A stretch of DNA of 64,000 bases from Paenibacillus catalpae (GCF_900112695.1 NZ_FOMT01000002.1:62001-126000); one strand, 5' to 3'. Counted from the stretch's first letter, positions 54,365 through 63,164 are shown. Made by a program: numbers and translations. The notes: a model not told the origin generated them from the sequence alone.

Positions 54365-55504
54365 ATGGCATTTTCGATGAACGTATCTAGTCCAGAGGAG
54401 CTGACGGCCGAGATCGAGCCTACAATAAGGCCATTACCGGAGGAAGAGGCTAAGCTGAAAGAAGAAGCAGATTCGAACGTCGAGATGATTATGGCGCTGG
54501 ATGTCGAGTCCCTGGACCAGCGCAAAGAGATTCTTCGATCAATCGATGCCTATGGTCTGAACACCATGAAACGATCTTCCGACAAAAACACGCTGCTGCA
54601 GGTATCGGTAGGCAATCTTGCGAAATCGGGCGATGAGGGCGGCCCGGTTGCGAAGGGACTGGCCGAATTGCACACGCAGCTGAAAGATCTGGATCCGAGC
54701 ATGATCGACTTTGCCAAGAAGGGATTTCTCGGCAAACTATTCAATCCGCTGCGGTCGTACTTTCTTAAGTTCGAGAAGGCCGACGATGTGATTGCCGATA
54801 TTGTGGTGTCGCTGGATAAAGGCGGTGCCGTGCTCAGAAACGATAATACGACGCTGGAGCTCGAACAGCATGATATCCGAAAGCTAACCAAAACGCTCAA
54901 GAAGGAAATTCAACTTGGGATGCTTATGGACGAATCCATCGAAGCCCAGATCGAAGCGGCCAAAAGGAACGGTGAAGATCCCGAGAAGATTCGGTTCATA
55001 ACCGAGGAAATCCTGTTCCCGATGCGCCAGCGCGTCATGGATTTGCAGCAAATGCTGGTCGTCAATCAGCAGGGGATCTTGGCATACGAGGTCGTCATCC
55101 GCAATAATAAGGAGCTCATTCGCGGCGTGGACCGAGCGAAGACCGTCACGATCTCTGCCTTGAAAATCGCCGTTACGGTGGCGAGCGCCTTGTATAATCA
55201 AGGCATCGTTCTCAAGAAAATCGAACTTTTGAATCAGACCACCACGAACCTAATCGCCGGCACCTCCCGAATGCTTAAGGACCAAGGAGTCGCCATCCAA
55301 CAGCAAGCTATAGAAGCCACGGTCTCGGTCGATACCTTGAAACAAGCGTTTGCGGACGTACTATCTGCGTTCGATTCGATCAGCTCGTACAAACAGCAAG
55401 CACTTCCGAAAATGAGGGAAACTATCAACCAGTTCAGGACATTGGCCGACGATGGCGAGAAGCATATTTTGCGGCTTGAGAAGGGCAATGCTTTGGGGCT
55501 GTAA
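54365..55504 (+). CDS. telA: TelA-family (toxic anion resistance) protein
   Basis: A 379-residue soluble, helical protein of the TelA/YaaN family. The extended acidic N-terminus leads into the QMLVVNQQGILAYEVVIRNN and LKIAVTVASALYNQGIVLKK segments typical of the family. TelA was named for tellurite resistance; the mechanism is unsettled, and relatives form part of stress-response modules with membrane partners. The start follows CCAAGGGGGAATTTCA. It is the last gene of the operon; a terminator follows at 55576. Confidence 0.88.
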   Translation: MAFSMNVSSPEELTAEIEPTIRPLPEEEAKLKEEADSNVEMIMALDVESLDQRKEILRSIDAYGLNTMKRSSDKNTLLQVSVGNLAKSGDEGGPVAKGLAELHTQLKDLDPSMIDFAKKGFLGKLFNPLRSYFLKFEKADDVIADIVVSLDKGGAVLRNDNTTLELEQHDIRKLTKTLKKEIQLGMLMDESIEAQIEAAKRNGEDPEKIRFITEEILFPMRQRVMDLQQMLVVNQQGILAYEVVIRNNKELIRGVDRAKTVTISALKIAVTVASALYNQGIVLKKIELLNQTTTNLIAGTSRMLKDQGVAIQQQAIEATVSVDTLKQAFADVLSAFDSISSYKQQALPKMRETINQFRTLADDGEKHILRLEKGNALGL

Positions 55505-55575
55505 AGAAGCGTTCGGATTCCTTTGCTGATAGTATTGATGAACAGAATTGAGTTGGGGAAATTATTAATTCAATC

Positions 55576-55605
55576 ACCGCCTTCATATGAGGCGGTTTTC
55601 TTTTG
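55576..55605 (+). terminator. Terminator of the VWA/TelA operon
   Basis: ACCGCCT pairs with AGGCGGT around a 7-base loop, followed by a T-rich run. Confidence 0.82.
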
Positions 55606-55631
55606 CTCAAAAATTAAAAAAAGGTCGAGCA

Positions 55632-55721
55632 GATTTGTGCTCAACCACATATCTATCTGGAAAATACCCACCGCAATCCGCTGTCGGATGACGAGCTTGC
55701 CCGACTGCTGGAGCGAAGTTG
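55632..55721 (+). pseudogene. Possible short gene remnant
   Basis: A frame open for about 30 codons with a coding look (PHIYLENTHRNPLSDDELAR, then LLERS and a stop). There is no start codon with a ribosome binding site and nothing further upstream, so it is at most a fragment of a decayed gene. The family is not recognised. Confidence 0.25.
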
Positions 55722-55770
55722 AGCTCTGCTACACTTTTGTGAGTCAGCGGTCTCTTTGACCAAAGTGACG

Positions 55771-56060
55771 AGGTAGTTAAGGTCCCTAAGGGACCTTAAC
55801 TACCTTTAATAGTCCTGCCACAACGGCTTTAAGGTCCCTGAGGGACCTTAAGCTTTACCAACTAACCCCTAAACAGCCGAATTCGGGTGTCTACCGCGAG
55901 GATAAGGTCCCTCGGGGACCTTAACCACCTTTAATAGTCCTGTCACAACGGCTTTAAGGTCCCTGAGGGACCTTAAGCTCTCCAAACTAACCCATCAACA
56001 GCCGAATTCCAGTGTCTACCGTGAGGTTAAGGCCCCTGAAGGACCTTAACGTCTTTTTTC
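55771..56060. repeat. 125-bp tandem repeat containing five palindromes
   Basis: Two complete units (from 55778 and 55903) and the beginning of a third (from 56028) are spaced exactly 125 bp apart. Each complete unit has two palindromes of the form TTAAGGTCCC-NNN-GGGACCTTAA, at the start and 51 bases in; the central triplet varies (TAA, TGA, TCG, TGA). The first (55771-55805) has 16-base arms. The fifth (56026-56050) is degenerate and runs into GTCTTTTTTC, like a terminator. No coding frame explains the array. Confidence 0.9.
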
Positions 56061-56136
56061 TGCCGGACTTGGCTCCGTCCTGTTTTCCTTGGTATAGTCA
56101 AATTATGACTACATCAAGGAATCGAGGTTTTTTATT

Positions 56137-56610
56137 ATGTCTAGCAAAACAAACGCCTGCCGCAAGCTGGATGCCCTACCTATCAAATACACGCTGCACG
56201 AGTATGAATGGGATGAGGACCAGCTGGATGTGGATAGCGTTGCTGCAAAGGTCGGACTGCCTTCTAACCAACTCTATAAGACACTTGTGCTAAGAGGAGA
56301 TAAGACGGGTGTAATCGCTGCTTGTATCCCGGGAGATAAAGAGCTTAATCTGAAAAGCCTGGCGCAAGTGAGCGGGAACAAGAAAGTAGAGATGGTCGCG
56401 GTCAAGGAGATTCAAGGGTTGACGGGATATATCAGAGGCGGGGTCTCCCCGCTTGGGATGAAGAAGAACTATCCGTTTTATTTACATGAATCGGTGATGT
56501 CGATGGAACTCGTCAGCATCAGCGCCGGCAGGCGGGGACTGCAAATTTTTCTCAGCGGCCCTGATCTGGCTGCAGCCTCAGAAGGCAAGCTTGTTGATAT
56601 CGCGCATTAA
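56137..56610 (+). CDS. ybaK: YbaK-type Cys-tRNA(Pro) deacylase
   Basis: A 157-residue editing protein that clears mischarged Cys from tRNA(Pro). It has the YbaK/EbsC fold with QLYKTLVLRGDKTG near residue 47, the catalytic-Lys context DKELNLKSLAQVSGNKKVEM and IRGGVSPLGMKKNYPFYL near residue 108. AAATTATGACTACATCAAGG lies upstream; the ATG is the first in frame. It is a single gene. Confidence 0.93.
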   Translation: MSSKTNACRKLDALPIKYTLHEYEWDEDQLDVDSVAAKVGLPSNQLYKTLVLRGDKTGVIAACIPGDKELNLKSLAQVSGNKKVEMVAVKEIQGLTGYIRGGVSPLGMKKNYPFYLHESVMSMELVSISAGRRGLQIFLSGPDLAAASEGKLVDIAH

Positions 56611-56684
56611 GGCGGGGTTGAACGATCTCCGATACGGCAAGTCTACAACTATACGCTTGTTGGATGAAGGATCGGTGAGCCCAG

Positions 56685-57146
56685 TTGAAGAGTATTGGAA
56701 GAATAAGTGCGTTTGTAATGCTGTTCATTTTGCTGGCATGGGTATTGCTCCTAGTAGGCTGCTATGGAAAGGTAGAGGTGCAGAAAATCAAAGCGGAGCG
56801 GAATGCCGCACATTTTCTCAAAGCCGTTCAGCAGCAGAATTACGATGAGGCGGTCAGCCGATTCGGGGGTCCGCTCGACAGGGAAAGTCTGCAAAAACTT
56901 CAGCTCATGCGGTTAGTGAAGTACAGCGGGATTAAAGCCGTGTTTGATGACGGCTGCGTGTGCAGCGGTCGCGCAAGGCTGACTTTTCAGTCGGATGGTC
57001 CGGCTGTTACCTTAGATGCTGTCTTTGCGCTCAGAGAGGGCTATAAGGCCGGACAGATCTGCGCGGGGGCAACAAAAGAGCAGCGTTTGCTGATCCCGCA
57101 ATTAGCCGAGTGGAACATAGCTGTCTGCGGGAGCGACTCATTTTAA
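56685..57146 (+). CDS. Small membrane-anchored or lipoprotein-like protein
   Basis: A 153-residue protein with TTG start and an N-terminal hydrophobic helix (VMLFILLAWVLLLVGCYG), whose LLVGC looks like a lipobox. The rest has three or four further Cys residues (GCVCSG, ICAGAT, AVCGSD). The family is not recognised. It may be an exported lipoprotein with disulphides; the ribosome binding site is weak (GATCGGTGAG). Confidence 0.65.
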   Translation: MKSIGRISAFVMLFILLAWVLLLVGCYGKVEVQKIKAERNAAHFLKAVQQQNYDEAVSRFGGPLDRESLQKLQLMRLVKYSGIKAVFDDGCVCSGRARLTFQSDGPAVTLDAVFALREGYKAGQICAGATKEQRLLIPQLAEWNIAVCGSDSF

Positions 57147-57215
57147 GTGCTAGCGTTCTAGTCTCATGTTTTATAGTCTGTCCGTATGAATAACGTCATC
57201 GCATGATCACGCCGC

Positions 57216-57347
57216 TCATCCTATTGCGAGCTGTTTGTTGAGCTCAGCAAGCAGCCCCAAATCCTCGTCACTATCGATTCGGAGCCATGGATTTCCCCTG
57301 CAAAAAAACTTTTCAATATTTTTTAGTTCGGATGTCGATAATCTCAT
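57216..57347 (-). CDS. Possible 43-residue gene or remnant
   Basis: A minus-strand frame with a coding look: MRLSTSELKNIEKFFCRGNP followed by WLRIDSDEDLGLLAELNKQL. It has no convincing ribosome binding site, and the frame continues upstream into the 5' end of the hydrolase gene region. It could be a small regulator or the end of a decayed gene. Not recognised. Confidence 0.3.
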   Translation of the reverse strand: MRLSTSELKNIEKFFCRGNPWLRIDSDEDLGLLAELNKQLAIG

Positions 57348-57402
57348 CGGCCGTTCGTCGATAAAGTAAGAAGCACAAAAACAACGGTTGGGAGAGATTG
57401 GA

Positions 57403-58209
57403 ATGCATACAGTTCTTTCAAAGGATGGCACCAAAATTGCTTATGATAAAACAGGTCAGGGGCCGGCGCTTATATTGGTAGCAGGAGCGTTCAGCTATCG
57501 GAAGTTTCCGGGCCAGTTGGAGCTCGCCAAAGCGTTGTCCAGTCAATACACCGTCTACAATTATGACCGCCGCGGCCGGGGAGACAGCGGGGATGCCCCG
57601 TCTTATGCGATTGAACGCGAGATCGAGGATTTGGACGCGATGATTGAAGCAGCAGGCGGTTCCGCTTATGTCTGGGGATTATCCTCCGGTGCGGTGCTTG
57701 CTTTGGAAGCAGCAGCTAGCGGTTCTCCTATTACGAGGCTGGCACTGCATGAACCGCCGTTTATCGTCAATGAGGCTGATCCGAAACCGCCTAGTGATTT
57801 CACCGATTATGTAGGCAAGCTGATTGCGGAAGACCGGCGCGCGGAGGCAATCAAATATTTTATGACGAAAGGGATGGGGGCTCCGTCCTTCGTTATTCCG
57901 ATGATGAGAATCATGCCCGGCGTATGGTCGAGACTGATGGCGGTTGCTCACACACTTCCTTATGATGCAGCGTTGCTTAAAGGTTATATCGGCGGTCAAT
58001 CACTGCCTCAGGATAAGTGGACGAATGTCACAATCCCGACGCTGGTGCTTGAAGGCACCGAAAGCCCGGCTTCCCTGCGGCATGCTGCTCAGGAAACGGC
58101 AGAGGTGCTGCCAAACGCCAAGCTGATTAGCAAGAAAGGGCTGGGGCATACGAAAAAGCTGCATACCGCTATGATCACCCGGGAGCTGACTTCATTTTTT
58201 GCAGGTTAG
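57403..58209 (+). CDS. Alpha/beta hydrolase
   Basis: A 268-residue hydrolase-fold protein. The nucleophile motif is GLSSG (Ser near residue 98). The general acid may lie in LVLEGTESPASLRH and the His is in GLGHTKKLH near the C-terminus. Start 57403 is preferred because TTGGGAGAGATTGGA precedes it. It resembles small esterases or lactonases of the AB hydrolase superfamily; the substrate is unknown. The neighbouring DGPF/ECF genes begin 132 bases later and may be unrelated. Confidence 0.9.
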   Translation: MHTVLSKDGTKIAYDKTGQGPALILVAGAFSYRKFPGQLELAKALSSQYTVYNYDRRGRGDSGDAPSYAIEREIEDLDAMIEAAGGSAYVWGLSSGAVLALEAAASGSPITRLALHEPPFIVNEADPKPPSDFTDYVGKLIAEDRRAEAIKYFMTKGMGAPSFVIPMMRIMPGVWSRLMAVAHTLPYDAALLKGYIGGQSLPQDKWTNVTIPTLVLEGTESPASLRHAAQETAEVLPNAKLISKKGLGHTKKLHTAMITRELTSFFAG

Positions 58210-58341
58210 GGAATTGCGCGTAACAGACAGGGAACGGACAACTTTTGGAGAAAAGAATTTTATAACGGCATGTCGATTCAGAAGCGATTCATTCGTCGTA
58301 AAAATAGAAGCAATATTAACTAATAACTGGAGGTTATGGAT

Positions 58342-58776
58342 ATGAGATTTATGATGATCGTGAAAGCAACAACGGATTCGGAAGCGGGCGTGCTGCCAAG
58401 CCAGGAGCTGATTGACGCTATGCAGAAATACAACGAGGAGCTTGTAAAAGCCGGTGTTATGCTCGCCGCGGACGGTCTCCATTCCAGCGCAAACGCTGTC
58501 CGGATTTCGTATCCGGAGCCGGGCGGTAAGCCGAAGTTGGTTGACGGTCCTTTTACGGAAGCGAAGGAAATGATCGCCGGTTATACGCTAATTGAGGTCA
58601 AATCGCGTGAAGAGGCGCTCGAATGGGCGCTGCGCATGCCGGATCCTCATGGCTTTGGACAGGGCGAAATCGAGCTCCGCCAAGTGTTTGAATTTGAAGA
58701 GCTGTTGGGCGACCCTGAATCACGGGCCAAAGAAGAAGAGCTTCGCAGACAGGCGCAGGAGTCCAAAAAAGCGTGA
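58342..58776 (+). CDS. YCII/DGPF-domain protein
   Basis: A 144-residue YCII-like protein with the MRFMMIVKATTDSEAGVLPS opening and the diagnostic LVDGPFTEAKEMIAGYTLIE segment (DGPF motif, near residue 73). Start ATG 58342 has GGAGG 8 bases upstream. Proteins of this group are the partners of ECF42 sigma factors. The gene overlaps the sigma gene by 4 bases (GTGA), indicating coupled translation. Confidence 0.92.
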   Translation: MRFMMIVKATTDSEAGVLPSQELIDAMQKYNEELVKAGVMLAADGLHSSANAVRISYPEPGGKPKLVDGPFTEAKEMIAGYTLIEVKSREEALEWALRMPDPHGFGQGEIELRQVFEFEELLGDPESRAKEEELRRQAQESKKA

Positions 58777-60041
58777 GCGTCTCCCAAACACATCGCACCA
58801 TCGATACAATCTGGAGAATGGAGTCACCCAAGTTAATCGCAGGTTTAACACGTATGGTGCGGGATGTCGGATTGGCCGAGGATCTTGCCCAGGATGCTCT
58901 TGTTATTGCGCTGGATCGCTGGCCAAGCTCCGGCATCCCGGATAAACCGGGAGCCTGGCTGATGACAACCGCGAAGCGGCGTGCCCTTGATTTGCTGCGG
59001 CGGAATAAGCTTCGTGATCAGAAATACGTTGAGATAGCCCGGGAAATAGATTTATATACCGAGGATGATATCGATCGCGCGTTGGACGGGGAGATCGAGG
59101 ATGATCTGCTGCGCCTGATCTTTATGACCTGCCACCCGGTGTTATCGCAGGATGCAAGAGTGGCGCTTACGCTTCGTTTGTTATGCGGCTTGACGACCGA
59201 TGAGATTGCACGTTCTTTTCTGATAGCCGAGTCAACGGTGGCCCAAAGGATTGTCCGGGCCAAGCGCACGCTGAACATGGAGAAAGTTCCTTTTGAGGTT
59301 CCGGCAGGCAAAGAGCTTGGGGAGCGGTTATCCACGGTGCTTGAAGTGATCTATCTCATGTTTAATGAGGGTTATTCGGCCACCTCCGGGCAAAGCTGGA
59401 CCCGGCCGCTTCTATGCCAGGAAGCGCTCAGACTGGGACGTGTTCTGGCTGCCATTGCACCAGGGGAGCCGGAAGCTCATGGTCTGGTAGCCTTGATGGA
59501 AATTCAATCTTCACGGCTGAAAACCCGCATCAATGCACAAGGAGAGCCGATTCTCCTGATGGATCAAAACCGGGCGTTATGGGATCAGCTGCTTATCCGA
59601 CGCGGGCTTGCAGCCTTGGAACGGGCGCAAAGGCTTGGGCGGACGCTTGGCCCGTATGCTCTGCAGGCTTCTATTACAGCCTGCCATGCCGTGGCGCGTA
59701 CACCGTCCGATACGGATTGGATTCGAATTGCGGCGCTTTACGAAGCGCTGCTGAGACAAACCCCGTCGCCTATTGTAGAGCTGAACCGAGCGGTTGCTAT
59801 TGGTATGGCATTTGGTCCGGCATACGGGCTGCAGCTTGTGGAAGAACTGAATAAAGAACCTTCCCTGCAAGGCTACCATCTGCTGCCCAGCGTCCGGGGA
59901 GATCTGCTTGAAAAGCTGGGGCGTTTGGAGGAAGCAAGTGCAGAATTTGAACGTGCGGCAGCGATGACCCGAAACGTTCAGGAACAGGCGTTGCTGTTCA
60001 GGCGTGCGGCTGAATGCAAGCAGGAAGGAGAGCGGACATAA
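58773..60041 (+). CDS. ECF sigma factor with C-terminal TPR-like extension (ECF42 type)
   Basis: A 422-residue sigma factor, more than twice the usual ECF length. Region 2 (MVRDVGLAEDLAQDALVIAL) and region 4 (LTTDEIARSFLIAESTVAQR) occupy the first 190 residues. The remaining 230 residues form a helical, TPR-like extension (with RPLLCQEALRLGRVLAAIAP and LQASITACHAVARTPSDTDW) as described for ECF42. There is no anti-sigma gene; regulation in this group is thought to involve the extension and the DGPF proteins encoded on both sides. GTG start. Confidence 0.93.
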   Translation: MSVSQTHRTIDTIWRMESPKLIAGLTRMVRDVGLAEDLAQDALVIALDRWPSSGIPDKPGAWLMTTAKRRALDLLRRNKLRDQKYVEIAREIDLYTEDDIDRALDGEIEDDLLRLIFMTCHPVLSQDARVALTLRLLCGLTTDEIARSFLIAESTVAQRIVRAKRTLNMEKVPFEVPAGKELGERLSTVLEVIYLMFNEGYSATSGQSWTRPLLCQEALRLGRVLAAIAPGEPEAHGLVALMEIQSSRLKTRINAQGEPILLMDQNRALWDQLLIRRGLAALERAQRLGRTLGPYALQASITACHAVARTPSDTDWIRIAALYEALLRQTPSPIVELNRAVAIGMAFGPAYGLQLVEELNKEPSLQGYHLLPSVRGDLLEKLGRLEEASAEFERAAAMTRNVQEQALLFRRAAECKQEGERT

Positions 60042-60463
60042 TGCGTTATTTATTGATGATGCGCGCTACGGGTTTTACGGAGGCAGGAATGAACCCGGGC
60101 GGAACATACAAGGAGGCCGTGAAAGCTTACCGGCAGTCACTGGCCAAGGCAGGTGTGCTTCTTGCCGCGGAGGAACTGAGGCCGAGTTCGGCGGGAATAA
60201 GAGTGGTGTATCTGTCCGGCGGCGATGCACCGGAGGTTAGGCCGGGACCTTTTCCAATTGAGCAGGGGCTTATCGCGGGGATTACCTTAATTGATGTCGA
60301 TACAGAAGAAGAAGCGCTGAACTGGGCGCTGCGTATGCCGATACCGTCAGGGCAAGGTTCATGTGGCATTGAACTCCGGAGGCTGGAGGATCGGGCGGTG
60401 CATCCGCGTGATCCAAGGCAGACTGCCATGGAGGCTGAATTAAAGGATTATCTGCAATTATAG
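60041..60463 (+). CDS. Second YCII/DGPF-like protein, with altered motif
   Basis: A 140-residue YCII-like protein (MRYLLMMRATGFTEAG opening). The ATG overlaps the sigma factor stop by one base (TAATG), so the three genes form one coupled operon. Where the first paralogue has VDGPFTEAK, this one has VRPGPFPIEQ: the family motif Asp-Gly-Pro-Phe has become Pro-Gly-Pro-Phe. The protein may have a different partner or have lost function. Confidence 0.88.
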   Translation: MRYLLMMRATGFTEAGMNPGGTYKEAVKAYRQSLAKAGVLLAAEELRPSSAGIRVVYLSGGDAPEVRPGPFPIEQGLIAGITLIDVDTEEEALNWALRMPIPSGQGSCGIELRRLEDRAVHPRDPRQTAMEAELKDYLQL

Positions 60464-60544
60464 GACAGTCAGCTATCGAATAGATGGTTGGTTATGGTAA
60501 CATAAAGTTTGGCAATTACTCTACTATAGGGAGTGTATCGATTA

Positions 60545-60919
60545 ATGATTAATCAGCTTGGACAAGTCATGCTGTACGTGAACGACCAGGACAAGGCACG
60601 TGAGTTTTGGACGGAGAAAGCAGGGTTTAAGGTTGTGGCTGAGGAAGAAGCGATGGGCCAGAAATGGATTGAGCTCGCTCCCGAAGGTGCGCAGACGTCG
60701 ATCATTCTTCACGATAAAGAAGTGGTTGCTAAAATGTCGGTCGGAGTAAACCTGGGTACGCCGTCGTTAATGTTCTTCTCGGACAAGCTGGATGAGCTCT
60801 ACAGCGACTTCAAGAATAAGAACGTTACAGTCGGAGAGCTTCTTGATCTGCCCTTCGGCCGGGTGTTTAACTTTGCCGATGAGGAAGACAACTATTTCGC
60901 GGTCATGGAAAGAAAATAA
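60545..60919 (+). CDS. VOC-family protein
   Basis: A 124-residue vicinal-oxygen-chelate fold protein (INQLGQVMLYVNDQDKAREF at the start; FADEEDNYFAVMERK at the end). The ATG at 60545 is favoured over a GTG at 60533; GGGAG lies upstream. It is only 80 bases after the DGPF operon and could be read through from it; similar VOC genes often accompany DGPF/ECF42 operons. Confidence 0.9.
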   Translation: MINQLGQVMLYVNDQDKAREFWTEKAGFKVVAEEEAMGQKWIELAPEGAQTSIILHDKEVVAKMSVGVNLGTPSLMFFSDKLDELYSDFKNKNVTVGELLDLPFGRVFNFADEEDNYFAVMERK

Positions 60920-60929
60920 ATGTTGTACC

Positions 60930-60962
60930 AGCCTTGATGGTCACGGATCATCAGGGCTTTTA
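60930..60962 (+). terminator. Terminator after the VOC gene
   Basis: AGCCTTGATG pairs with CATCAGGGCT (one wobble) around GTCACGGAT, followed by TTT. Confidence 0.7.
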
Positions 60963-61090
60963 TGTTGAATGGACGGTAACGCTCGTCATCGCCGTCGCGG
61001 GGGGAATTTGGTAGGGGCTTCATAAAAGCATTCCGCCAGTTGTGTTTTACATTGGACTTTTTATAGTGAACGGAGAGTCTCCCAAATCGT

Positions 61091-61453
61091 ATGAAATCAA
61101 CAATAAAACACAAAATAGTCCTGTTAATTCTTTTCATTGTGGCTATGTATTTGGCTTTTAAGCCTAATGGGTTATGGTTTTTATCAACGGTTGATATGGC
61201 TGCTATCGCGAACAATACAGAGGATTACTCCGATCAGAACGGTTATGTATTGCATGAGACATACAAGGTGTCTATTAATCTTTCAGATTTGGAGAGTAAC
61301 ATTGGAAAAGACTTGTACAATGACGGTACCTATCGAATTTATGTAGATTGGGTCGATAACACTGGAAGTGCAAATTCAGGAGGATATAGAATAGGCTTCA
61401 GAGATGAGGGAAGCAAGATATATCTTTACAGGAAAAGGGTATGGTGGAGCTGA
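61091..61453 (+). CDS. Small exported or anchored protein of unknown function
   Basis: A 120-residue protein with an N-terminal hydrophobic helix (KIVLLILFIVAMYLAF, about residues 8-23) and a short beta-rich domain (about 45-115). CGGAGAG precedes the ATG. The family is not recognised. Codon use is more AT-rich than that of its neighbours, so it may be of recent origin. Confidence 0.7.
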   Translation: MKSTIKHKIVLLILFIVAMYLAFKPNGLWFLSTVDMAAIANNTEDYSDQNGYVLHETYKVSINLSDLESNIGKDLYNDGTYRIYVDWVDNTGSANSGGYRIGFRDEGSKIYLYRKRVWWS

Positions 61454-61489
61454 CGGTTACGGACTTATATCTAAATATTTGGAGCAAGA

Positions 61490-61522
61490 AAAATTGAGCG
61501 CTTTTATAGGGCTCTTTTTTTC
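61490..61522 (+). terminator. Likely terminator before the germination operon
   Basis: GAGC pairs with GCTC around a T-rich loop, flanked by A-rich left and T-rich right tracts. The stem is short. Confidence 0.5.
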
Positions 61523-61604
61523 TGCCCTGACCCAAGTTTAGCCCCCCTTGGCGGATGGTCATAATGGGAAGGATAGACATTCATCTTGGGAGGAAGGCTC
61601 GCTT

Positions 61605-63152
61605 ATGCACCGGCAACAGTTCCCGAATCGTTCGAGCGCCAATGACAACCAATTGCCGCCCGAGTACGCCAACATTCCAATAGACCCTGTGGTTGAAAAT
61701 AATCTAATACGGCTGAAGCGCGATATGGGCGGCAGTGATGATCTGATCATGCGACAGATCCATAACACCGGGATCAACACGGCGGCCGCGGCGGTTGTTT
61801 ACATTGACGGACTGTCTAACGCGATGGCTATTAATCAATACATTTTTGATGTCTTGGACTATTCCTTGCCCCGCTTTGGGGAGGATATGGAAACGCTTGA
61901 TGCGGGGGCACTTGCGAAAAAACTGTTAAACGGGATGGGTCCCATCCGTACCATCTCCGACCTGGGCTTGCTTTATAAAAAGCTGCTGTCCGGCGAAGCC
62001 ATTATTTTATTGCGCGGGCATAAATACGCATACAGTGCCGACATCCGGGAATGGAAGGGCAGGGACGTTACGGAGTCTACGAACCAGACGTCCGTGCGGG
62101 GTCCCCGGGAAAGCTTTACCGAGACTCTGCGTACCAATACATCACTGGTCCGGCGAAAAATCAAAGATCCCCGGCTCTGGCTTGAAACGGTTACCATCGG
62201 CCAACTCACCCAAACGGACGTGACCATTATGTACATAAACGGGTTGGCAAAGCCGGCTGTTCTGCAGATGGTCCGCGACAGGCTAAGTAAAATTCAGATC
62301 GACGGAATTCTCGACAGCGGATATATAGAGGAACAAATTGAGGACGGCAAATGGTCGCTGTTCCCTACGGTATTTAATACCGAACTTCCGGATAATGTGG
62401 CAGGCCAGCTGCTGGAAGGGAAAATAGCCATTCTGGTTGAAGGAACGCCTAACGTCCTTATTGCGCCAACCCAGCTCGTCACCTTTTTTCAATCGACGGA
62501 GGACTATTACCAGCGTTTCTTCTATGCGAGCTTATTGCGTGTTCTGAGATTCGGAAGCGTCTTTATCTCGCTGTTTTTCCCGTCTCTCTATATTGCGATC
62601 ACCACCTTTCATCGGGATATGCTGCCCGCATCCCTGCTCATCTCTTTGGCAGCGCAGCGGGAAGGCGTACCGTTTCCGGCCTTTTTCGAGGCGATGATTA
62701 TGGAGATCACTTTCGAGATTTTAAGGGAAGCAGGTTTGCGCATGCCGCGCGCGATCGGTCAAGCGGTATCCGTCGTGGGTACGCTTGTAATCGGACAGGC
62801 AGCGGTAGAAGCGGGAATCGTATCCGCGGCGATGGTTATTGTCGTATCGATTACCGCGATTTCCACTTTCACGGTTCCGGCATACAGCATGTCGATACCG
62901 ATACGTGTTCTGCGTTTTGTTTTCATGGGGGTGGCGGCAAGCTTTGGCCTGTTTGGGATCATTATGGGCTTCTTTGTCCTCATGCTCCATCTGTGCGCTT
63001 TGCGTTCCTTTGGAGAGCCGTTTATGGCTCCGCTGGCGCCATACAAACAAACGGATATGCAGGACGCCTTGTTCCGTTTGCCAAGATGGCTCGCGTTCAA
63101 ACGGCCGGATACCTCACTCGAAGCCAACTCGAGCAGAATCCGCAAGAGTTAA
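61605..63152 (+). CDS. Spore germination protein, GerA family (A subunit)
   Basis: A 515-residue GerAA-type germinant-receptor subunit. ATG 61605 is preferred (TTGGGAGGAAGG upstream). The N-terminal hydrophilic half (about 1-290) contains the VVYIDGLSNAMAINQYIFDV and TDVTIMYINGLAKPAVLQMV segments; the second half has about five membrane helices (such as FGSVFISLFFPSLYIAITTF and IGQAVSVVGTLVIGQAAVEA). It forms the receptor with B and C subunits; the C gene follows. It marks the organism as a spore former. Confidence 0.95.
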   Translation: MHRQQFPNRSSANDNQLPPEYANIPIDPVVENNLIRLKRDMGGSDDLIMRQIHNTGINTAAAAVVYIDGLSNAMAINQYIFDVLDYSLPRFGEDMETLDAGALAKKLLNGMGPIRTISDLGLLYKKLLSGEAIILLRGHKYAYSADIREWKGRDVTESTNQTSVRGPRESFTETLRTNTSLVRRKIKDPRLWLETVTIGQLTQTDVTIMYINGLAKPAVLQMVRDRLSKIQIDGILDSGYIEEQIEDGKWSLFPTVFNTELPDNVAGQLLEGKIAILVEGTPNVLIAPTQLVTFFQSTEDYYQRFFYASLLRVLRFGSVFISLFFPSLYIAITTFHRDMLPASLLISLAAQREGVPFPAFFEAMIMEITFEILREAGLRMPRAIGQAVSVVGTLVIGQAAVEAGIVSAAMVIVVSITAISTFTVPAYSMSIPIRVLRFVFMGVAASFGLFGIIMGFFVLMLHLCALRSFGEPFMAPLAPYKQTDMQDALFRLPRWLAFKRPDTSLEANSSRIRKS

Positions 63153-63164
63153 GGAGGCAACATC

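Noticed and set aside
55771-56060. CRISPR array
   Set aside because: The period of 125 bp with palindromes inside, few copies and conserved spacers do not fit a CRISPR, and no cas gene is near.
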